A stretch of 64,000 nt of DNA from contig JBHGNT010000018.1 of assembly GCA_043228905.1 (NCBI GenBank), positions 5,332,001 to 5,396,000 on the forward strand, given 5' to 3'. This document shows positions 43,154 through 54,029 of the stretch, piece after piece (the stretch's first letter is position 1; the number at the start of each line of letters is the position of its first letter). Under the pieces are notes generated by a model. It saw only the letters and a list, made by a program, of their open reading frames with translations, did no database searches and was not told the origin of the DNA. The translations under genes and the position numbers were made by a program. Source of the DNA: Azolla caroliniana (lineage: Eukaryota > Polypodiophyta).

Positions 43154-46100
43154 ATGGACGAATCGTTTGGCGGCATGTTCAAGCTCACCGGCTCCAACTA
43201 TTCAGTGTGGAAGTCAAAGATGAGGGAGATGCTCGTTGTTAAAGACCTCTGGCTGCCGGTTCAGTTCGGGGACAAGAGACCGGACAAAATCGACGCCGCA
43301 ATATGGGAGGTGATGCACATGAAGACAACGGCGTACATACGGTGCTTCATCGACATGAGCCTGTACAACAACTTCAATGAAGAGAGCAAGGCTCATGAGC
43401 TCTAGGAGAAGATCGGCATAATGTTCCAAAACAAAAATGCTGTTAATCAGGTTTCGGTATTCCGGAAGCTAGTAAGACTCCGGTACCCCGATGGCTCCAG
43501 CATGGCGGAGCATATGAATGCCTTCCAGGGGTTGATACACCAGGCAACGTCATTGGAAGTACCTCTTGCCGATGAAGTATTAGCGCTAATCCTGCTCGGC
43601 TCCCTCCCGGATAGCTGGGAGACGTTGGTTGTCACTTTGGGCAACGCCGGGCCGGAAGGAAAACGGTTATCCCTAGCAAGAGTAAAGTCGAGCTTGCTAG
43701 ATGAGGAGGCGCGTCGGAAAGACAAAAATACGAGCTCCGACTCCAAAGCGCTTCTTACCGAATCGGAACACGGAAGACATAGAAACCGTAGTCCCCAGAA
43801 CCGGGAGAAGTCGGGGACACAGTCAAAGTCAAGGGGGAGGCCTACTTGCTTCTATTGCGGCAAGCCGGGACACTTCGAAAAGAACTGTCGGCATTTCCGT
43901 AAAGACAAGGAAACCGACGGCGATTTGAAGCAAACCCCGGACCGGAACGGTAAAGACCGGAACGGTAAAGACCGGAGGGGGCCGGACCGGAAGGGAACGA
44001 CGACAATCGCAGCAAGTGAAGAAGAGTTGATGCTCATCATCGAGGAGAGTGAAATAAACCTTGCCGGCGACGAGATGACCTGTCTGGTAGACTCCGGAGC
44101 ATCGTTCCACCTTACCCCGGACCGGAAATGCTTCTCTTCCTATTCAGCCGGTGATCACGACTGTGTCCAGATGGGGAATGAAGGAACATGCAAAATTGTT
44201 GGCATGGGAGACGTGTGGCTGTCAACACTAACCGGATGCAAGTTGCTGCTGAAGGATGTCCGACACGTTCCGGAAGTTCGTTTGAACCTGATATCAGCCG
44301 GTCGGCTAGATGATGAAGGCTACACGAGTAGCATCCGGAATGGTGTCATGAAGTTCAGCAAAGGGAGCCTGATTGTGGCTCGGGCCCGGAAGGTAAACAC
44401 ACTGTACCAGATGAATGCCCGGTTACGTCCGGAAGAAGTGAACATGGCATCCGACATTGCCGGTGAGCTTTGGCACAAGAGGCTGTGTCACATGAGCGAG
44501 AAGGGGATGAAGAGGCTTGCAGATGACAACCTCATTCCAGTGAAGAACGTGCACTTACAGAAGTGCACTGATTGTCTGGCCGGTAAGCAAAACCGGACCT
44601 CCTTCCGACCAAGGCCACCGATGAGACGTAATGCACCACTGGAGTTGGTGCATACGGATGTGTGTCAGGTAGACACGAAGTCACATGCCGGAGTGCAGTA
44701 CTTCGTGACGTTCATAGATGACCACAGCCGGAAGTTGTGGGCCACACCGTTGAAGACAAAGGATCAGGTGTTATCCGTCTTCAAAGAGCTCCACGCGAGA
44801 GTGGAAAGAGAAACCGGCCGGAAGCTGAAGGCGGTTCGAGCAGATAACGGAGGAGAGTACCGAGGGCAGTTCGAGGAGTACTGCCACTCGAAGGGAATCC
44901 GGCTCGAATTTACCGTGCCGAAGACGCCGGAACTAAACGGACTGGCCGAGAGGATGAACCGGACCATAATGGAGAGGGTCCGGAGTATGCTAGCGCATGC
45001 AAAACTACCCAAGAAGTTTTGGGCTGAGGCACTGTCGACGGCGACATATGTGATTAATAGATCACCCTCACTACCCTTGGACGGAGACAAGCCACAGAGA
45101 GTGTGAACCGGTAAGGAAGTATCCTACCGGCATCTGAGGGTGTTTGGGTGTCTCGCGTACGTGCATGTAGCAAAGGACCGGAGAGGAAAGTTAGATCCAA
45201 AGACCCGGCCATGCATATTCCTCGGTTACGATGACGATGAGTTCGGCTACCGAGCGTGGGACCTGGTCGACAAGAAGGTATTCCGGAGTCGAGATATTAT
45301 CTTCATGGAGGACAAGACGCTCGCCGACTGGGAGTCGGAGAAGAAGATAATGAACTCTGAGTCGACTGGTAAGGATAGACTCTACAATGAGCAGACCCAA
45401 CCGGCAAGAGACCGGTTAGCACTCAAGGAACCAGCCGGTTACGGTGAGGATACCGAACCGGCAGAAGAAGAAGTAGAGGAAGCTGAGACCGGAACCGGCC
45501 AAGACCCCGAATCGGATTCAGATGAAGATCAAATGGAGGAGCTGGTTACCGAAGCCCGAAGACGTAGATATCCTCTCAGAGAGAGAAGGGCCCCCCGAAG
45601 ATTTCCGGATGCAGAGCATGTTCTGCTGACCGATGAGGGGGAGCCGGAAAGCTTCGAAGAAGTGAAGGAAGACACCCACAACCGAAAATGGTTAAGTGCC
45701 ATGCAGGACGAGATGGATTCCCTGCATGAGAACCATACATACGAATTGGTGGAGTTGCCGAAAGGAAAGCGGGCACTCCGAAACAAGTGGGTGTACAAGT
45801 TGAAACCGGGAGATGCCGGCAACCCCCCGAGATACAAAGCCAGGATCATGGTGAAGGGGTTCAAGCAGAAGAAGGGCGTGGACTTCGATGAGATATTTGC
45901 CCCGGTAGTAAAGATGACCTCCATCCGGACGGTGCTGAGTATAGCAGCAAGCATGGACCTCGAGGTAGAGCAGTTGGACGTGAAGACGGCATTCCTTCAC
46001 GGTGACCTCGAAGAGGAGATCTACATGCAGCAACCGAAAGGATTTGTGGAGAAAGGGAAGGAGCACCTGGTATGCCGGTTGAAGAAGAGCCTGTACGGAC

Positions 46101-47213
46101 TGAAGCAGGCTCCCCGGCAATGGTATCGGAAGTTCGACTCCTTCATGACCGATCAAGGGTACCACAAGATGCAGACCGATCACTGCGTGTTTGTGAAGAA
46201 GTTCGAAGGAGGGGACTTCCTGATACTCCTCCTGTACGTGTATGACATGTTGATCGTCGGACGTGACCAAGTCAAAATACGGATGCTGAAGAAGGCTCTC
46301 AACCGGACCTTCTCAATGAAAGACTTGGGGTCCGGCAAGACAGATGTTGGGGATGCACATCATTCGGGACCGGTTAAAGAAGCAACTATGGTTGTCACAG
46401 GAGAAGTATGTGACAAAGGTGCTTCACCGGTTCAACATGTCAGAAGCGAAACCGGTCGGATCGACACTTCCGGCAAACTGCAGGCTATCCGGTAAGCAAA
46501 GCCCGAAGACGAAAGCAGAGAAGGCGGATATGATGAAGATCCCATATGCCTCTGCCGTCGGGAGCTTGATGTACGCAATAGTTTGTACCCGACCGGACAT
46601 TGGATACGCAGTCGGAGTGGTGAGCCGGTTTATGAGCAATCCCGGCAAGGAGCATTGGAACGCGGTCAAGTGGATACTCCGGTATTTGAAGGGCACTTCA
46701 AATATGTGTCTCCGATTTGGCTCCGGAAAATCTCAACTGGACGGTTTCACCGATTCGGACATGTCGGCTAATGTGGATACTAGCCGGTCTACATCCGGGT
46801 ATGTGATGACATATGCAGGGGGAGCTGTTTCATGGCAGTTGAGGCTGCAGAAGACGGTTGCATTGTCAACCACAGAGGCGGAGTACATGGCGGCTGTGGA
46901 AGCCGGCAAGGAAATATTATGGATGAAGGACTTCATCGGAGAGCTCGGTATCCGGCAAGAGGAATACCGACTCTATTGTGACAGTCAAAGTGCCATCCAC
47001 CTTGCTAAGAATGCGGCCTACCATTCCCGGACGAAGCATATCCAGCGGAGGTATCACTGGATCCGGGAAAGAGTAGATGACCAGGAGTTCGCACTGACGA
47101 AGATCCACACGGCCGAGAACGGGTCAGATATGCTAACCAAAGTGCTGACACCCGACAAGCTGGACGCATGCTGGAAGAGGATCGGACTGGTAAGACACCC
47201 CATGCCGGAGTGA
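43154..47213 (+). pseudogene. Copia 3 gag-pol polyprotein, broken
   Basis: Starts MDESFGGMFKLTGSNYS. The gag N-terminal half differs from copia B, but from the zinc knuckle (CFYCGKPGHFEKNC) to the end (RHPMPE) it matches copia B closely. Protease LVDSGASFHLT, integrase HHCC and DDE motifs intact. Damage: TAG at 43403-43405 (Trp expected, HELW), TGA at 45104-45106 (Trp expected, RVWTG), an extra G near 46327-46330 shifting the frame after KDLG, and YVYD at the reverse-transcriptase active site instead of YVDD. Both stops are consistent with G-to-A change of TGG. Confidence 0.92.
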
Positions 47214-47223
47214 AGGGGGAGTT

Positions 47224-48023
47224 TGTTGGGAGACAGGTCCCTCCGGATGGGAAGGGAGAAGATCAGTGACGATGAACAAACTCGGCCGAGGACGAAACCG
47301 GATGAGGAGTACCCGGCTACGGAGAGCCGGATGGTGCAGGCCCGGTATGAACCGGATGAGGAGTACCCGGCTACGGAGAGCCGGATGGTGCAGGCCCGGT
47401 ATGAACCGGATGAGGAGTACCCGGCTACGGAGAGCCGGATTGTGCAGGCCCGGTATGAACCGGATGAGGAGTACCCGGCTACGGAGAGCCGGATGGTGCA
47501 GACCCGGTATGAACCGGATGAGGAGTACCCGGCTACGGAGAGCCGGATGGTGCAGACCCGGTATGAACCGGAGGAAGAGACATATTCGTAAATATGTTTC
47601 TGAGAGCCCATTTTGGCTATATTTGTAAATAGCCGAAAAGTCATATTAGTATAAATATGACTTAGGGCAAACTAATAGGTTGTTGTTGTCATTTTCTATT
47701 TTTGCACGAGAGTTGTGTGCGTAACTGTACAGAGAGAGAGAGAGAGAGAAAGAGGTCGTTGCCTCTGTTGTAACCGCCGCCTGTGGCGAAGATTTGTGAG
47801 CACGAGGTCAGTGCCTCAGTGAACTCACTGTTGTATATTCCTACATAGTGACAGTTTGCAGCCTGTGGGCTGCCGTGGTTTTTCCCCAGTTTGGGGTTTT
47901 CCACGTAAACCTCCTGTGTATTCTCTCCTTCTTTGTGTCGCGTGTTATTTCCCGTTTTTTGTGTATCATTCTAAGCTCGGTTGTGGCCGAGCCTTGAGCA
48001 TAAGGAACGTTGGGTTCCCGTCA
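47224..48023 (+). repeat. Copia 3 3' LTR
   Basis: 800 bp; same as the 5' LTR apart from scattered substitutions and a shorter GA run (about 47731-47748). Confidence 0.93.
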
Positions 48024-48028
48024 GAACA

Positions 48029-49544
48029 TCGAGTTGTGGCACAAAAGAATCGGCCACATCAACTGCCAACGGCTCCGAGCTATGCAAACAAAGGGAGTCG
48101 TCATCGGATTTCTGACATTCGAGTCGAAACGAGTCGACCAAGTATGCGAAGCGTGTCAACTCGGCAAACAACATCGACACCCATTCCCGAAGGAGAGCTC
48201 CACAAGCAAAGGCCTGATCGACATCATACACTTGGATGTATGGGGACCGGCTGAAATGCCGACGATCAGCGGATGCCGATACTACGTAACCTTCATCGAC
48301 GACTACTCGCGCTACGCGTGGATCTACCCGATGAAGAAGAAGAGGGAATTGTTCTCCCACTTCCAAAAGCTCATGGTGCAAGTCGAAAAAGAAACTGGTC
48401 GGCACATTCGACGCTTATGATCGGATGGAGGAAAGGAGTACTTCTCTGATGAGTTCAACTCCTACCTCCAAAGTGAAGGCCTTCAGAGAGAATTCTCATG
48501 CCGATACACACCCCAACAAAATGGAGTCGCCGAAAGGAAAAATCGGCAAATACTCGAGGTAGCACACGCCATGATTCATGAGAAGCACATGCGGAATTTC
48601 TATTGCGTCGAAGCGGCATCCACAACCGTCTATCTCATGAACCGGTGCACCACCAATGGAGTCCATGAGCTAACTCCATATGAGCTCCTTGTCGGAAGGA
48701 AGCCGATCCTGTCGCACCTCAAGGTGTTCGGAAGCATTGCGAATGTATCCATCCCGAACAAACAACGATAGAAGCCTGGCGCGAAGTAGGAGGAATGTAT
48801 CTTCATAGGATACTCGTTCGAGAAGAAGGCATACAAGTGCTACAACCCGTTGACGCGAGAAGTTCGCGTAAGTTGAGACGTAGTCTTCGACGAGTACGCA
48901 TCCTGGTACGCACCAGAGACCTCTTCGACTCTGACTACGCTCGATGTGGATTACGCCGAACAAGAGGTAGAAGCCGAAGATCAACTCGCGCATATGAACG
49001 AAGAAAGTCTAATTACGACCGAGCTTAGTGGCCCACAAGAATCTCCATGCGACCCAAGCACGTCGTGGACAAGTACGAACTTGGACAAAGGCAAAGCTAA
49101 GATGGCCAAATACGAAGTCGACCACCCCAAGGACAATGATTCGGATGGATTGGCTCCCTCACTAGACACTGAGTTCGGTGTACCCAACATGTGTACACTC
49201 GGAGTAAGGAAGGCACTCACATCGGCGAGCAAAAAACATCGACACTCTTCTAGAGAGAAGAATCCCGTCGCTCGGCTCAGCTACAACGAGTATATGGCCC
49301 ATCATTACGCCTTCTCGATGAAGGTAGCGGCCGATCAAGAGCCCAAGAGCTCCATTGAAGCGGTTCGTAACCCACGATGGGTGGAAGTAGTCGACCTTCA
49401 CCCACACGCTACAAGCCTTCGTCACCGGCTTGAGGGGGAGGACTCGAGATTGCCACGGCGAACAAAGCCGAAGGCCGGACGGAAGCCGCACAGAAGCCGA
49501 CATCACCGGATGTCGGACGCCTCACACTTGAGTTTCAGGGGGCG
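48029..49544 (+). pseudogene. Copia 2 integrase, acidic linker and deletion scar
   Basis: ELWHKRIGHINCQRLRAM and CEACQLGKQHRHPF give the zinc region; DVWGPAEMPTISG, SDGGKEYF and QQNGVAERKNRQI give the catalytic core, with a TGA near 48418. Integrase ends about 48770 (LKVFGSIANVSIP), then frame breaks and an acidic linker (about 48940-49360). KSSIEAVRNPRWVEV is the usual entry into reverse transcriptase, but the sequence then passes directly to the element end, so reverse transcriptase and RNase H are deleted. Confidence 0.85.
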
Positions 49545-49989
49545 TGTTGAGAGATCAAGCTCAACTTAGTTTAGTTAGTTAGTCAACACATGTAACTTAG
49601 TAGTTACCTAGATAGAATCTAGTTAGTGTGTTGACCATAAAGCCTTAAATAGGATTTTGTGCTCGAGTGGGATACATTGTAGATCCACCACTTCATGCTC
49701 ATTTAATATAGGACTTACATGTTGTACCTATATTCTCCTAGCACATGTGCACCCTTGCACATGAAACCTATATATACCTCATTGAAGGTACTTTTGTATT
49801 TGATGATAGTTGATGATATTTACCTTTTAATATACTTTATCATCCCCCATCTTGTTTTTGTGTTCATAAGTGTACTTCTCTCTCTCTTCCTCTCACGCAC
49901 ACATACACACACATATCACTTAATCTTCCGCTACGTAATCACATAATTAGGTAATAATTATTCCTTAATTAATTACCTAATCCTTAACA
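49545..49989 (+). repeat. Copia 2 3' LTR
   Basis: 445 bp, preceded by a purine tract (ttcagggggcg). Nearly identical to the 5' LTR (for example actaacacg/acttacatg near the middle). Confidence 0.9.
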
Positions 49990-49994
49990 ATTAG

Positions 49995-50645
49995 AACATG
50001 TTGTAAACGAGAGGAGGCTTATATCCCATAAAATGCATTCCTACTTCTCTTATTTTAGAAGCATATCATTCTACCCCAATTCAATCCTCTATATCTCTAA
50101 CTAATCTTCATTCTCTCTCTTCTATTTGGCATTTTCGTCTAGGCCGTATGCATTTCAATGCTCAAAAAACATTCCAATGTAATAATCTAGTCCATGGTTC
50201 GCCAAAAGAACCTTTCAAGCCCATCTCTTTCTGTGAAAGTTGTATCCTTGGGAAAATGCCCCAACAATCCTTCCCAAAGCATAAATCTAGAGCCACTACC
50301 CCTCTTGTATTAGTACATAGTGATCTATGTGGACCTTTCCCAACCCCTTCTCTTAGTGGAGCCAAATATTTCATTAGCTTTATAGATGACTTTAGTAGAT
50401 TTACAATCTTGCATTTTCTCAAGTACAAATGTCAAGCTTATCAAGCATTCAAAGAATACAAGGCTCGAGTCGAAGTGCAAACATCATCAAAGATTAAAAG
50501 TCTTCAAACCGATGGTGGTGTGAGTATATGTCTCATGAATTTCAAAATTTGTATCAAAATGAAGGCATACATCATAGAATATAAACACCACACACACCAC
50601 AACAAAATGGTGTATCTGAAAGGGAATATAGATCACTTCTCTTGA
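49995..50645 (+). pseudogene. Copia 1 integrase fragment
   Basis: Resumes the element cut at 40414. ISFCESCILGKMPQQSFPK, VHSDLCGPFPTPSLSGAKYF and FIDDFSRFT are typical integrase phrases. The second catalytic motif reads QTDGGVS. Stops and frame changes follow through about 50900. Confidence 0.8.
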
Positions 50646-51561
50646 TATGGCTCGGAGTATGTTACAATTTTATCACTTATCGCCTCAATTTTGGGAGGAC
50701 GCAGTTGGCACCGCTTGCTAGATTCAAAATCAAGGATTTCATAGATCCCTGGGGCTCCAAACCCCTTATGAACTATGGCATGGTCACAAACCTAACTTAA
50801 GTAACCTTTGTATTTTTGGTTGTGATGCTTATGCTTTTGTGCCAAATGTTTAAAGAAATAAGCTAAATCCAAGGGCTACAAAATCAATTTTCATCGTATT
50901 TGGAGAAGCTTCGGGATACAAGGCGTACAAGCTCTACGATCCACAAAAGCGAAGAATATTCTTTAGCCTCAAAGGTTTCTTCTTCACTCTCTTTTAATCT
51001 ACCTCCTTTATTACCTACCCCTACCCACTTTCAACCATCTTCCTCAACCATCTCTAATATTAATAGCTCTCATATTGAAGGAACCAACATTGGCTCATCC
51101 TCTACTTCCACTATTTGTGTTGCTCTTCCATCTAATCACAAAGCAAAGATCAATTCTACTCAACTATCTAATTCTTCTTATCATCTTCCCTCATTCCAAT
51201 CTCTAGATGATTCTCTTCCTCATACTCCTTTAAATACACATTGTTTAACTCCCTCTAACAATACAAATAATGTTATCTTCTCCACTCCCTCTCCTAATCC
51301 TTCATTCCAAGCTTCATAACCAACTTCTCCACCAACCTCTTCACCTCCAAAGTATAGATCTCTAAATAGTATTTATGAACAACTCGATCAAATGCAAGCA
51401 CATTTTGTGGACTTAGACCATGAAGCTTATATTCAAGAAGAAGATATTCCAATCCTTAGTGATGACACAAATCTATTGGCCAAAGATGCACTTTCCGGAT
51501 CAGATTCTATCAAATGGAGAAAGGCTATGGAAGAAGAAATGAAGGCTTTACTTAAAAAGGT
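50646..51561 (+). pseudogene. Copia 1 integrase end and linker
   Basis: Broken frames. WLGACAYAFVP-like phrases appear around 50810-50850. A Ser/Pro/Thr-rich linker spans about 50960-51320, and LDHEAYIQEEDIPI, KWRKAMEEEMKAL at about 51410-51560 mark the entry into reverse transcriptase. Confidence 0.65.
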
Positions 51562-53075
51562 ATGTGGACCCTCGTTGAGCCTCCAAAAGATCGTCAAATA
51601 ATTGGTTCTAAATGGGTCTTACGCATCAAGCGAGATAGTAATGGTAATCCAATTCGCTTTAAGGCTCGTGTAGTTGCTCAAGGATTTTCTCAAGTACCAG
51701 GTATTGATTTTCAAGATACATTTAGTCCAACACTAAAAATATGTGGTTTTCGAATGCTTGTTGCTCTTGCCGCTCAACATGATCTAGAGTTGCATCACTT
51801 GGATGTACAAACGGCTTTTCTTCAAGGAGATTTAGATGAAGAACTTTATTTACAACAACCACAATTTTTTGAAGATCTAAGTCATCCAACACATGTTTGT
51901 TGGCTTCATAAATTTAATTACGGCCTTAAGCAATCTCCACGCATATGGTATCACAAACTACACTCTTTTCTTATAAAAGTTGGATATCATCGTCCAAACA
52001 ATGAGCCAAATATATATGTTAGAAAAGCCAAATCCAAGTTTGTTATCATAGGTGTCTATGTTGATGATTTGCCCTTGATCTCTAATTCTAAATCTTATCT
52101 AGCTATTGCAAAGAAGCAACTCACATATGTCTTTCCTATCACCGATTTAGGCCATATGACACATTTTCTAGGCATCAAAGTAACTCAAAATAGAACAAAT
52201 AATATTATCTCATTATCACAATCAAACTATATTAATTCTATTCTCCAAAGATTTGATATGCTTCATAGTAAACCTATTAGTAATCCTCTTACCTCTCCAT
52301 ATAAACTTTCAAATGATGTTTGTCCCAAGAATGAATGAGAAATTTCCATAATGAAGGATGTACCCTATAAACAAATCCTTGGGCGTAACATCCCGATTTT
52401 TGCTTTGACGCCGGTTTTCTTTCTCGTTTCATGGCTAATCCAGGACCAAAGCATTGGATCACACTCAAAAGATTACTATGATACTTGAAGCATACTCAAC
52501 ATTATGCGTTGACTTACTCGGCCACACAATCTGAGTCAACCACACTTGTGCAAGCATGGACAAATCCCTTTAGCCAACTAATTGGTTGGTTCAACTTAGA
52601 TTGGGGGGGATATGTGAACGATTGCAAGTCAACAAGTGACTATGTTTACACACTAGCTGGCGCTGCAATTTTGTGGAAATCAAAGAAACAATCTACCGTA
52701 GCGTTGTCATCCACTGAAGCTGAATATGTTGCCACGACTTTGACGGCTAAAGAAGGCATATGGATTAAAGCTATGCTTGAAGAATTTAAACTATTTACTA
52801 TTCCAACAATGACTTTGTTTTATGATAATCAATCTTGCATCAAGTTAGCCAACAATTCGAAGATGAGCGACAATATACGTCATGTGGACTTAAAACATCA
52901 TTTTCTTCGTGATCTCATTGAAACAAAGAAGATAGAGTTAAAGTTTTCTCCCACTCATCAAATGTGGGCTGATTTTCTAACGAAACCTCTTCGACATTCT
53001 AAGCACATTATTGGTTGCAAGCAAGTTGGATTAATTGATGTAATCGAAGATAAAGATGAAAATCTACACTTCTAG
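51562..53075 (+). pseudogene. Copia 1 reverse transcriptase and RNase H
   Basis: Reverse transcriptase frame 51562-52338: GSKWVLRIKRDSNGNPIRFK, HHLDVQTAFLQGDLDEE, VGVYVDD-type active site (VYVDDLPLI, intact), LGHMTHFLGIKVTQN. A stop and small disruption separate it from RNase H (52485-53075: DCKSTSDYVYTLAG, ALSSTEAEYVA, FYDNQSCIKLANN, MWADFLTKPL). Although old, long pieces stay open. Confidence 0.85.
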
Positions 53076-53096
53076 AAATTTTTGCTTAGCGGGGAG

Positions 53097-53329
53097 TGTG
53101 GAAAATAATAATAATTATAAGTGAAAAAAATTAATAAATAAATATTAGTTGTAGTAGTTATTAGTTCTTAGGAATATGGTTTCCGTCATAAGAAGGAAAT
53201 CGTAACCGTATCGGTGGTGGTCTTATAAAGCCACCACCAATGATGTAATAGTGAGGGCCTTCCATTAATACAATACGTTTCTGTGTGTCGTAGTCACATC
53301 GACATTTTGCATGCGATGATGTAGTACGC
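53097..53329 (+). repeat. Copia 1 3' LTR, truncated
   Basis: Begins TGTGGAAAATAATAAT directly after a GGGGAG purine run. Includes cttccattaatacaatacgtttc. It ends where the gypsy C LTR begins. Confidence 0.7.
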
Positions 53330-53956
53330 TGTGGAGGTTTTCCTCGCGGATGCGTGGAATGAGGCGGGACCTCAGGGGTCCTGTACCGAAGAGCAAGAGA
53401 GAAAGGACAAGAGACCCACTACGTGCGAACGTAGATTCACAGGGACATGGCCCTTCGACACAAAGACGCGAGTGGGACAGCGACACAGAGAGACACGAAT
53501 GTATGTATGTATTAACAAAGACAACAACAAGAACACGGAAGCAACAAAAACACGAAGTCGGTTACAACCGAACAGGCCGGCGAACAGATGCCGATGCCTG
53601 TTTGTAAATGCACAGAAAGACAGGAGCAGGTTGGAGGTGCTGCCAGAAGCACTCGGGCATTCCTCAGCGCAACGCGAGCCTCCCGAAACCTACACAGAAG
53701 GAAGCTATCGAGTTTGCGAACTAGAGAGAGAGAGATAAGCCTTCGCACGCAAACCAACAGCACTTCGTCCTCGACTCTCCGCGATCCCTCTCCCCTCCTT
53801 GTCTCCCTCCTTTTATAGGCAAGGAAGGAGCCGTTTCTTATTAACTTCCTACCTACCGAGGATCTTCTATGTACAACATAAGGCGCACGTGTATGAAGAG
53901 CCGGTTCCTACGCTCCGGTGCACCGATTCCGCTTGTGGACGGGTTTCTTCACGACA
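53330..53956 (-). repeat. Gypsy C 3' LTR (left)
   Basis: 627 bp. Contains a tccttttataggcaa block (53806-53820). Differs from the right LTR at a small number of positions. Confidence 0.93.
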
Positions 53957-54029
53957 TCCGCCCCCACCTAACTGCGCATCCACCGACATGCGCCAAATTG
54001 AGTTGGGACGGAGAAAACCGGTCCAGCCT

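Larger units (their letters stand above)
42318..48023 (+). mobile_element. Ty1/copia element 3 (inner layer of nest 2)
   Basis: LTRs 42318-43123 and 47224-48023 (TGTTGGGAGAT/C...TTCCCGTCA), differing at a handful of positions and in a GA run. Exact target-site duplication GAACA (42313-42317, 48024-48028). Primer site TGGTATCAGAGC at 43126-43137, purine tract gaagggggagtt before the 3' LTR. The gag-pol frame is nearly full length but has two stops, one frameshift and an altered reverse-transcriptase active site. Younger than its host copia 2. Confidence 0.94.
40415..49989 (+). mobile_element. Ty1/copia element 2, lacking reverse transcriptase (middle layer of nest 2)
   Basis: LTRs 40415-40859 and 49545-49989, both 445 bp (TGTTGAGAGATC...CCTTAACA), nearly identical. 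Exact target-site duplication ATTAG (40410-40414, 49990-49994). Degenerate primer site CGGTATCAAAGC right after the 5' LTR. Codes for gag, zinc knuckle, protease and most of integrase. After an acidic linker the sequence jumps from the expected start of reverse transcriptase to the 3' end. Net length about 3.9 kb without copia 3, so it is a deletion derivative that would depend on a helper. Confidence 0.9.
38399..53329 (+). mobile_element. Ty1/copia element 1, old and degenerate (outer layer of nest 2)
   Basis: The left LTR starts at 38399 and a related right LTR at 53097 (both TGTGGAAAATAATAATAATTATA). They align well for only about the first 60 bp plus a ggtggtcttataaagccacca block, so they are strongly diverged. 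The order gag, zinc knuckle, protease, integrase, reverse transcriptase, RNase H is preserved. It is interrupted by a solo LTR (39443-39880) and copia 2 (40415-49989). The right LTR appears cut by gypsy C at 53330. No target-site duplication could be confirmed. Confidence 0.8.
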
